Positions 1-6,386 of a DNA stretch of 64,000 bases are shown here, in pieces. The notes under the pieces are model-generated. The model saw only the letters and a program-made list of their open reading frames with translations, searched no databases and was not told where the DNA came from. How positions within the stretch are numbered: the first letter of the stretch is position 1; every line of letters starts with the position of its first letter. The translations under genes were made by a program, and so were the position numbers. The DNA is from Thermosynechococcus vestitus BP-1 (lineage in GTDB: Bacteria; Cyanobacteriota; Cyanobacteriia; Thermosynechococcales; Thermosynechococcaceae), in NCBI RefSeq assembly GCF_000011345.1, contig NC_004113.1, positions 1,550,001 through 1,614,000 of the forward strand, read 5' to 3'.

Positions 1-72
1 GTGGAACCTGAACCAGTAGCTGCACCAGCCCCTGAACTGCCTACGTTGTTTCCCCATTCCGATGTCTCATGA
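1..72 (+). CDS. C-terminal end of an upstream gene (partial)
   Basis: The window opens inside a reading frame that ends at the TGA at 70-72. The 23 visible residues are rich in Pro, Ala and Glu and end in PHSDVS. The stop overlaps the ATG of the next gene (ATGA), so the two are probably translationally coupled. In cyanobacteria a DUF3038 gene often precedes a DUF4335 gene; that this is the DUF3038 partner is inference from context only. Confidence 0.5.
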   Translation: MEPEPVAAPAPELPTLFPHSDVS

Positions 73-1211
73 GTACTACCCTCAGCTATTCTCAGCCCAC
101 CTGCCAACTGGATGTTGCTGCTGAATTTTTTCCCTTTAGTCAGAAGCTGCGCCGGGCACCGGTGCGATCGCTCCACTTTACGCTGTCTGTGGCAGAAAAA
201 CTCAGGGTTGAGGGCAACGATCGCCAGCTCTATCAACTAAAAACACTCGTCAACGAGTATATTGAGGCTTTCCTGAGGCATCACCAAACACCGACAGAAG
301 TGACCGCAGCGGGTGTTGTCCTGCGATCGCGATCGCTCCTCGAACATGAACTCCATCTACCCGATGGGCGGGTGATTCCTCTGCAGCTGACAGAACTATA
401 CGACTTGGTAACCGTTCTGGACAACTGGTCTGCCGTCATGGAGCCCTTGCCAGAACTGGTGGAGCAGGCCCAATCCACCTTTGCTCAGATTCCAATCTGG
501 GCCAAAAGTGCAGCGGTGGCCCTGGCCGTGGTTGCTGCCTTGACCCTGGTCACCCAACGCTGGCAAATAGCCCCAGCTCCGATGGCGGTCACTTCAGCGA
601 CCCGTGAGGAACCCAACCTGCCCCCCCTGGCAATGCCATCACCGTTGCCAGCCCCTGCGGAAACCCCACAACTTGCTCCCCTACCTAGCCCGCCGCCCGC
701 TCCCCCTGAAACTTCTACGCTTGTGCCGCTGCCTTCACCCCCAGAAATGCCACCGCCAGCGATCGCGCCCGCGCCACCCCCACCCCCTGTTGTTCAAGAG
801 GCACCTCCCCCTCAGCTCCCTGATCAAAATCCTGATCAAAATAACGTGGTGGTGCAAGCTCCCCCTAAGCGCGCGCCTGCTGATATTGAACCTGCCCCAA
901 TGATCCTTCCCCCAGCTGAAACAACTCCCATCCCTGCAACTACCCTGCGGGAGGTGCAAACCTATTTTCAAGACCGTTGGCGCCCGCCCGCCAGCCTAGA
1001 CACGAGTCTGGAGTACCGCATTGTCCTCAATCCCGATGGCACCCTTGCCCAAGCACTGCCCCTTAATGGTGCAGCGGTTCGTTTTATTGATCGCACCCCA
1101 ATACCTCTACAGCAAAGTCCTCTAGCCAGTCCCTTTGGGGGCGATCGCCCGATTTTGTTGCGGTTAGTCTTGATGCCCTCTGGAAGCGTGCAAGTGTTTG
1201 CTGAAAATTGA
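69..1211 (+). CDS. DUF4335 domain-containing protein with Pro-rich linker
   Basis: The product is 380 residues. Residues 1 to about 120 match the pattern I remember for DUF4335, a cyanobacterial family of unknown function: it opens with SYSQPTCQLDV and has a conserved block around LRVEGNDRQLYQLKTLV. A hydrophobic segment near residues 140-160 (SAAVALAVVAALTLV) could be a single membrane span. It is followed by a long Pro/Ala-rich stretch (about 175-285) and a compact C-terminal domain with TYFQDRW and YRIVLNPDGTL. The start overlaps the stop of the upstream gene, which supports the ATG at 69. Biochemical role unknown; a membrane-anchored protein with an extended linker is inference. Confidence 0.75.
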   Translation: MSTTLSYSQPTCQLDVAAEFFPFSQKLRRAPVRSLHFTLSVAEKLRVEGNDRQLYQLKTLVNEYIEAFLRHHQTPTEVTAAGVVLRSRSLLEHELHLPDGRVIPLQLTELYDLVTVLDNWSAVMEPLPELVEQAQSTFAQIPIWAKSAAVALAVVAALTLVTQRWQIAPAPMAVTSATREEPNLPPLAMPSPLPAPAETPQLAPLPSPPPAPPETSTLVPLPSPPEMPPPAIAPAPPPPPVVQEAPPPQLPDQNPDQNNVVVQAPPKRAPADIEPAPMILPPAETTPIPATTLREVQTYFQDRWRPPASLDTSLEYRIVLNPDGTLAQALPLNGAAVRFIDRTPIPLQQSPLASPFGGDRPILLRLVLMPSGSVQVFAEN

Positions 1212-1215
1212 TGTA

Positions 1216-2610
1216 CTATGAAGCACTTGAAGAGACTGGGGGCGTAGTAGGCGTAATAGTTGCAATTTCCTGCAAGCGCCTCTTGACTTCGGCGGCATTG
1301 GGATAGCGCTCCCGAGGATCGGGGTGGGTCAAGCAGTTAATCAAATCCACCATCAGCGGATGCAAATGGGGAATGTCCTCGGCATAGAGACGATACTCGC
1401 GCAGACCCCAGCGGAAATAGGTCTCCGGTTCATAGCCCGTGAGTAAGTACACCATTGTTGCTCCCAAGGCAAACAGATCTGAAGCCGGTTCGGGTTTTCC
1501 CTCCTGCTGTTCTGGCGCCGAATAGCCCACAGTACCAATAAACGTTCCAGATGCAGAGGTTAAGACAGATGCTTTGCCCCAGCCCACGAGCACGAGTTCT
1601 GTGGTTTCCCGTTTGACGTAGGTGTCAAGACCCGTGACATTATCTACCCTTGAAACGAAGAGGTCTGGTCGCTCAGTTTGCCACCATCGCAGTTTCTCAA
1701 TGGGAGTCATGTGGCCCAAAACGCGTTGGGGAATGCGGTGATTGTACGCCCAAAGGTATCGCGTGAGCGTCTCTTGCAAGTCGGCTGCCGAGACAAAGCG
1801 TTCAGCGCGCAGAATCTCCGCAATGCGGCCGTTGAAGCGTTCCACCATCCCGTTGGTTTGCGGATGGCGGGGTTGGATGAGCCGATGGGTGATGCGCTTT
1901 TCACGACAGAGCTGATCAAACGGATGGTGTCCCGTGGGTTGGCGTTCGCCTGCGGAGGAGAAACGGTCGGTAAACTCCTTGCCGTTATCAGTCAGCACCG
2001 TACGCACCACGAAAGGAGCGTTGGCAAGGACATTTGCAAGAAAGCGCGTTGCCGATTCTGCGCTCTTCTCCTCGTGGATTGCCAAATAGACCCAGCGCGT
2101 TGCCCGATCAATCGCGACAAAGAGGTAGCGGCGCTGCTCCTCATCCGGCATTTGTGGCAGGTATTTGACGTCGATGTGGATGAACCCAGGTGCGTACGCT
2201 TTGAACTGCCGCGTGGTGCTTTTGGGACTGCCTTCGAGGCTTTCGCGTTCCTTTTGCAGTATCCTGAGGTTCGAGACTCCGTGGCGACGCAGGCAGCGAT
2301 CCAGCGCTGAGCGGCTCAGATTGGGGTTGAGGAACGTCCGGGCAAGAACGAGAAGGTCATCAAGAGGCAGCAAAAGGAGCTTACGCACCTCAACGATCAC
2401 AAGCTCTTGCGCTTCCGTAAGCGTCGTTTGCAGGCGGTGCGGGCGGGTGCTTTTGTCTTCAACGGTTGCGCGCTTACGCCATTTCGCTACCGTGTGCCGG
2501 TGGATCCCGTAACGTCTGGCAAGCTCGCGATGACTGATCGAAGCCGGTGCTTGTTGGATTTCACGGCGAATTCGGGGTGTCGTTCGGGCGTTGGCATGAA
2601 TACGTGGCAT
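1216..2610 (-). CDS. IS481-family transposase whose frame runs into the host pseudokinase C-lobe
   Basis: The start ATG at 2610 follows a GGAG ribosome-binding site. Residues 1-55 carry a helix-turn-helix (HRELARRYGIHRHTVAKWRK). The DDE core has Asp in HIDVKYLPQ, Asp in LTDNGKEFT and Glu in HPQTNGMVERFNGR. About 329 residues lie inside the element, the usual length for IS481 transposases. No stop codon is present before the left end: the frame crosses the inverted repeat (VDNVTGLDT) and continues for about 134 residues into the kinase C-lobe, ending at 1216. A chimeric protein of about 464 residues is predicted if translated. Confidence 0.85.
   Translation of the reverse strand: MPRIHANARTTPRIRREIQQAPASISHRELARRYGIHRHTVAKWRKRATVEDKSTRPHRLQTTLTEAQELVIVEVRKLLLLPLDDLLVLARTFLNPNLSRSALDRCLRRHGVSNLRILQKERESLEGSPKSTTRQFKAYAPGFIHIDVKYLPQMPDEEQRRYLFVAIDRATRWVYLAIHEEKSAESATRFLANVLANAPFVVRTVLTDNGKEFTDRFSSAGERQPTGHHPFDQLCREKRITHRLIQPRHPQTNGMVERFNGRIAEILRAERFVSAADLQETLTRYLWAYNHRIPQRVLGHMTPIEKLRWWQTERPDLFVSRVDNVTGLDTYVKRETTELVLVGWGKASVLTSASGTFIGTVGYSAPEQQEGKPEPASDLFALGATMVYLLTGYEPETYFRWGLREYRLYAEDIPHLHPLMVDLINCLTHPDPRERYPNAAEVKRRLQEIATITPTTPPVSSSAS
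1617..1622. repeat. Target-site duplication CGTAGG, left copy
   Basis: CGTAGG directly abuts the TGTCA terminus of the IS481 element and is repeated at 2724-2729 on the other side. It is the host TAC-GTC/TAC-G codon region of the interrupted gene, so joining across one copy keeps the frame. Confidence 0.9.
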
Positions 2611-2723
2611 GGTGATACTCCATCGTTGAACGCTTTCCGACCTTGGAACAAGCACTCAAGGAGCCGGTACGCTTCGAAGAGTTTAGCACGACTTCTGGGA
2701 ATATAATGATGCGGGACCTGACA
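1623..2723 (-). mobile_element. IS481-family insertion sequence, 1101 bp
   Basis: The ends are imperfect inverted repeats that begin TGTCA (TGTCAAGACCCGTGACATTAT at the 1623 side; TGTCAGGTCCCGCATCATTA read inward from 2723). Direct copies of CGTAGG lie immediately outside, at 1617-1622 and 2724-2729, and look like the target duplication. The single gene inside is a DDE transposase on the minus strand. Size, TGT-type ends and a 6-bp duplication fit the IS481 family. The intact duplication and open reading frame suggest a fairly recent insertion. Confidence 0.9.
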
Positions 2724-2729
2724 CGTAGG
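2724..2729. repeat. Target-site duplication CGTAGG, right copy
   Basis: Second copy of the 6-bp duplication, directly next to the TGACA terminus that ends at 2723. Confidence 0.9.
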
Positions 2730-3792
2730 GATGAATGAGATTGGAGGGACGAATATGTAAATGCAACACAGGGGGGTCTTGCTGGTGCAGCACTTCAAGC
2801 AACTCACACACAGGAATGAGCCAACGACTGACCTCAATCATGTTCATTGACCCTTGTTCCTGAACCCGCTGCTTTAGGGATTGGCCATAGATCATTTCCG
2901 AAACCAAATAGGAATCGCTGCCGCACTGAAAGGCTTCCCAAAATTGGGGTAAGACGGGATGTTGGATTTTGCACAATTGCTGCGCTTGGCGCTGAAAGGC
3001 ACGGATTTCATCCCGTGAGGCAGCAAGACTATGTCCCCTAATCACAGCCGTCAAGCCACTGCGCCACCCCAAATAAATGTTGCTTTGACCAAGGGCACGA
3101 ATAATCTGGTAGTTACCGAGGGTTTTCCAGACCCGCAGCGGCACACCGCAATCAATGCAAAAAACATCGTTCTCTTGGGCATGGTTGTGCTGGCAATCGG
3201 GGGGAGCACGCCACTCGCTGAGTAAATGAACCGGCAGTTGACCTGTCACTGCAAACTCAGCCTCTTCCTCCTCTTGGGCAGTGACACTGCTACTACTAGA
3301 GGCGGGAGTGCTTTCTTCGGCCTGGGATGGGGGGTTGACCGCTGTACCAATGGCTTCTTCTTCCCCTGCATAGGTGCCCTTCTCAACATCGACCAAGCGA
3401 CCTTCAGGCACCGTTTCCATGCGGGCACTGGGAGTGGTAGGACGCTGATCAGAACCGAGGCGAATTTGAATATTGGGGCCAGAGCGTGCCAAGCGCAGGA
3501 TGCCACCATCTGTCAAGGTTGCCTGCTGAATGCGTTTGCCATCCAAATAGGTGCCGTTAGTGCCAAGGTTGACCACTTCCCATTGCAAGCCATGACGACG
3601 GAGCTCCACATGGTGACGCGACACTACCGCGCTATAGAGCACGACATGATTATCAACTGCTCGGCCAATGCGGATGACATTTTCATTCTCAAAGGTCCAG
3701 CTTTGGACGGGGGTGGCTTGAACCGGATGGAGCAATGTCAATGTAATCACGTTGTCTAACCGCCTCTTCCTACCTGAATATACTCTAAAGAA

Positions 3793-4437
3793 CTAGGAGA
3801 TACGTTCATAGATAAAAGTGACTAAATCTCCCTTGCCCAATGCAATGCGATCGCCCGATTGCAGGCGGTGACGATTGCCCGGATATAGGGGAGTATTGTT
3901 AATGTAAGTTCCATTGGCACTTCCCACATCTTCAATATAGTGGTCATTCCCCTCAATGCGCAGATCCGCGTGGATACGGGAGACAATTTCTGAGTTGGGA
4001 AAGCCCGCCACATCAATATCGGGGGGAATACGATCGTTGGGCTTACCAATATGAATAACGGGACGCCCCGTGGGAATTGGCAGTTCTGTGCGAGTTTGCA
4101 CATGAATCAGCTTGGCTTCAATGGTGGCAACCTCAACGGAGAAGACATGAGCCGGGGGTGGCGGCGGCGGGGATAGCGTTAGCAGGCGGCCTTGGTGGGC
4201 AACGGCTCCCACTGTTGGTGCAGCACTGGCTGTGTGGTGCCTCACCTCTGGCATTGGCGGCGGGCTGACGGCAACGCGACGCAAATTGAAACCGCATTGG
4301 CCACAAAAATTAGCCTCTGGTTGAACTGGGGCACCACAATTTGGACACGAAGTCATACTGGGCATGGGCGAAAAGCACGCTTCACATTGAACAGCACCAA
4401 CACGATTGGGATGGAAACACTCGGAACAGATAATCAT
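3793..4437 (-). CDS. Zinc-ribbon and FHA domain protein
   Basis: The product is 214 residues. The N-terminal 55 residues hold four CxxC pairs (CSEC, CEAC, CPNC, CGQC), a double zinc-ribbon. A Pro-rich linker with an eight-proline run follows, then a C-terminal FHA domain (about 115-214) with phosphothreonine-binding motifs: HIGKPN for GR, SRIH and GSANGTYINN. FHA domains bind phosphothreonine peptides, so this is probably an adaptor in Ser/Thr kinase signalling. It lies upstream of the broken FHA-pseudokinase gene on the same strand. Its partner cannot be read from the sequence. Confidence 0.85.
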   Translation of the reverse strand: MIICSECFHPNRVGAVQCEACFSPMPSMTSCPNCGAPVQPEANFCGQCGFNLRRVAVSPPPMPEVRHHTASAAPTVGAVAHQGRLLTLSPPPPPPAHVFSVEVATIEAKLIHVQTRTELPIPTGRPVIHIGKPNDRIPPDIDVAGFPNSEIVSRIHADLRIEGNDHYIEDVGSANGTYINNTPLYPGNRHRLQSGDRIALGKGDLVTFIYERIS

Positions 4438-4511
4438 AGGTATGATGCCCTATTCCACGACCCATCCAACCAACCTAAGATTCCCATGGTTTATGCTCTA
4501 TTTTCCAGGGT

Positions 4512-4553
4512 AAAGCTAAAAAAGCTAGCTTTCGCTATATTTAGGTTAGCTTT
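4512..4553. repeat. Nested inverted repeats upstream of the zinc-ribbon/FHA gene
   Basis: AAAGCTAA at 4512-4519 is the reverse complement of TTAGCTTT at 4546-4553. Between them lies a perfect 12-bp palindrome, AAAGCTAGCTTT, at 4521-4532. It sits 75-116 bp upstream of the minus-strand start at 4437, so it could be an operator or a cruciform. No regulator is identified. Confidence 0.45.
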
Positions 4554-4705
4554 TCCACCCCAATTCTATACGGGTTCATTGCCAAACGGCTGTTCATCTT
4601 TACCTCCGAGAGACCCCTCCTTTAGGGAGGGGAGGGATAAGAGCGGCAGTCTATGACTGCCGAGTATAGTTGTGCTACTTACAAAATAACAAATATAATA
4701 TAGGC

Positions 4706-5878
4706 GTGGAAAAGGCTTTCAGTTACCGCTTCTACCCAACGACCGAGCAGGAATCCCTGCTTCGGAGAACATTGGGCTGTGTTCGGTTGGTTTATAACCG
4801 AGCACTGGCAGCCAGAACAGAAGCCTGGTATGAACGAAAAGAGAGACTTGACTACGTTCAAACCTCTGCCTTGCTTACTCAGTGGAAGAAGCAAGATGAC
4901 CTTCAGTTTTTGAATGAGGTTAGCTCTGTCCCCTTGCAGCAGGCATTGAGACATCTGCAATCTGCTTTCACTAACTTTTTTGCAGGTCGGGCAAAATATC
5001 CCAACTTCAAAAAGAAACGCAATGGCGGTAGCGCAGAATTCACCAAGTCTGCTTTTAGGTGGAAAGACGGAAAAGTATTCTTGGCAAAGTGCAACGAACC
5101 GCTGAATATTCGCTGGTCGAGACGGCTTCCAGATGGTGTTGAACCATCCACGGTGACCATCAGGCTTAACCCTGCTGGACAGTGGTACATCAGTCTGAGG
5201 TTTGATGACCCCAGAGATTTGAAACTGCAGCCCGTCAACCAGGCGGTTGGTTTGGACGTAGGGATTAGCAGTCTCATTACCCTGAGTACAGGGGAAAAGA
5301 TTGCCAACCCCAAGCACTTTAACCGCTACTACAAACGACTCCGTAAGGCGCAGCGGTCTTTGAGTCGCAAACAAAAAGGCTCTCGCAATTGGCATAAGGC
5401 GCGGTTGAAAGTTGCCAAGATTCACCAGAAAATCTCTGATGCCAGAAAAGACCATTTGCACCAGTTGACGACTCGATTGATACGTGAAAACCAAACGATC
5501 ATAATCGAGTCGTTGGCTGTGAAGAATATGGTCAAGAACCGTCAGCTTGCCCGATCCATCAGTGATGCTGGATGGGGCGAACTGGTACGGCAATTGGAAT
5601 ACAAGGCCCAGTGGTATGGTCGGACACTGGTGAAGATTGACCGATGGTTTCCCAGTTCTAAACGCTGTGGACAGTGTGGTCACATTGTTGAGCGGTTGCC
5701 ATTGAGCGTCCGAGAATGGGACTGTCCTAAGTGTGGGGCGCACCATGATCGGGATATAAATGCCGCTCGGAATATTTTGGCCGTGGGACACACGGTTACA
5801 GTCTGTGGAGCGGGTGTAAGACCTGATAGACATACGTCTGGAGGGCAACTGCGAAGAAGCAGAAAGTCCCAAAAGTGA
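4706..5878 (+). CDS. tnpB: TnpB, RNA-guided endonuclease of an IS605-type element
   Basis: The GTG at 4706 gives a 390-residue protein starting MEKAFSYRFYPT, the usual TnpB opening; upstream in-frame codons lie in the left end. The RuvC-like catalytic residues are present: Asp184 in GLDVGISS, Glu268 in IIIESLAV and Asp350 in HDRDINAARN. A zinc finger of two CxxC pairs (CGQCG, CPKCG) lies between the last two. Length and motifs fit an active TnpB, the nuclease that uses an omega-RNA from the right end of its element. It has no tnpA neighbour. Confidence 0.92.
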   Translation: MEKAFSYRFYPTTEQESLLRRTLGCVRLVYNRALAARTEAWYERKERLDYVQTSALLTQWKKQDDLQFLNEVSSVPLQQALRHLQSAFTNFFAGRAKYPNFKKKRNGGSAEFTKSAFRWKDGKVFLAKCNEPLNIRWSRRLPDGVEPSTVTIRLNPAGQWYISLRFDDPRDLKLQPVNQAVGLDVGISSLITLSTGEKIANPKHFNRYYKRLRKAQRSLSRKQKGSRNWHKARLKVAKIHQKISDARKDHLHQLTTRLIRENQTIIIESLAVKNMVKNRQLARSISDAGWGELVRQLEYKAQWYGRTLVKIDRWFPSSKRCGQCGHIVERLPLSVREWDCPKCGAHHDRDINAARNILAVGHTVTVCGAGVRPDRHTSGGQLRRSRKSQK

Positions 5879-5919
5879 TTTTGGGAGTCTCCCTGCTTTA
5901 GCGGGGGGAGGATGTCAAG
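5757..5919 (+). ncRNA. Putative omega-RNA (reRNA) scaffold at the tnpB 3' end
   Basis: In known IS605 elements the guide RNA scaffold overlaps the 3' end of tnpB and runs to the right end; the guide is the host DNA just outside. Here the segment holds stable hairpins, including one across the tnpB stop (TCCCAAAA/TTTTGGGA) and a GC-rich terminal one. It is almost identical to 28001-28164, where the rest of tnpB is gone, which suggests the segment itself is conserved. The 5' boundary is a guess; the 3' boundary is the element end. Confidence 0.55.
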
Positions 5920-5972
5920 AGAAAGCTGAAGTTTGCAATAATGAGGCAAAGAGCAATCTGAGGCAGTCAGCT

Positions 5973-6335
5973 ATGGGTCTAAACGTGGTTCATCTGGTCG
6001 GTCGTGTGGGTGGTGATCCGGAGGTGCGCTATTTTGAGTCGGGGAGTGTGAAGTGTCGGCTGACGTTGGCAGTGAATCGCCCGAGCAAGGATGATCAACC
6101 CGATTGGTTTAACTTGGAAATTTGGGGCAAAACGGCTCAGGTAGCTGCTGATTATGTGCGCAAAGGCACGCTCTTAGGCATTAAGGGCAGTCTCAAGTTC
6201 GATCGCTGGCAAGACCGCAATACGGGTGTCGATCGCTCCTCACCGATCATCTTGGTTGAGCGCATGGACATCCTAAGTTCCAAGCGGGACACCGACCCCA
6301 ATGCTGTGCCAGCCGGCTATGTCCCAGAAATCTAG
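5973..6335 (+). CDS. ssb: Single-stranded DNA-binding protein
   Basis: The product is 120 residues and one OB-fold: MGLNVVHLVGRVGGDPEVRYFESG, then LAVNRPS, DWFNLEIWGKTAQVAADYVRKG and GSLKFDRWQD, all typical SSB blocks. It binds single-stranded DNA during replication and repair. The protein ends shortly after the OB-fold (PNAVPAGYVPEI) and lacks the acidic tail ending in DDDIPF that recruits partners in many bacteria. It is read in the same direction as tnpB just upstream, but the two are separated by the element end. Confidence 0.93.
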   Translation: MGLNVVHLVGRVGGDPEVRYFESGSVKCRLTLAVNRPSKDDQPDWFNLEIWGKTAQVAADYVRKGTLLGIKGSLKFDRWQDRNTGVDRSSPIILVERMDILSSKRDTDPNAVPAGYVPEI

Positions 6336-6386
6336 GAATCACAATCTGTTACCCGTACGTGCCGTCACGCCGTCCCTGTTGCGACC

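Larger units (their letters stand above)
1216..3750 (-). pseudogene. FHA / zinc-ribbon / pseudokinase gene interrupted by an IS481 element
   Basis: The gene starts at 3750 and is broken by the insertion at 1623-2723. Removing the element and one CGTAGG copy restores one frame of 475 codons ending at 1216. Domains in order: FHA (residues 1 to about 95, with IRIGR, SRHH and GTNGTYLDG motifs), an acidic Ser/Thr-rich linker, a CxxC zinc-ribbon half (VFCIDCGVPLR) and a kinase-like domain. That domain lacks key residues: VIR stands where VAIK is expected, HLHIRPSN where HRDIKPxN is expected and GWG where DFG is expected. It was therefore probably a pseudokinase before it was broken. The C-lobe part (GTVGYSAPEQ onward) is intact. 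The gene lies 42 bp downstream of another FHA/zinc-ribbon gene on the same strand, suggesting a former operon. Confidence 0.85.
4599..5919 (+). mobile_element. IS200/IS605-type element with tnpB only, 1321 bp
   Basis: The ends are fixed by comparison with the remnant at 28001-29127, which shares both termini. The left end begins TTTACCTCCGAGAG and the right end finishes GGAGGATGTCAAG. In both places the host sequence just before the left end is TCATC (4594-4598 here), with no target duplication, as expected for this family. The left end has hairpins CCCCTCC/GGAGGGG and CGGCAGTC-TAT-GACTGCCG (4644-4662). The right end has TCCCAAAA-GTGA-TTTTGGGA. No tnpA is present, so movement would need a transposase in trans. 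Confidence 0.85.

Noticed and set aside
1678-2310. 210-codon frame antisense to the IS481 transposase
   Set aside because: The transposase DDE motifs fix the coding strand; the shadow frame has no recognisable features.
4679-5872. Long open frame (397 codons) on the minus strand opposite tnpB
   Set aside because: It is the mirror of a gene with intact RuvC motifs; its own translation shows no domain or sensible composition.
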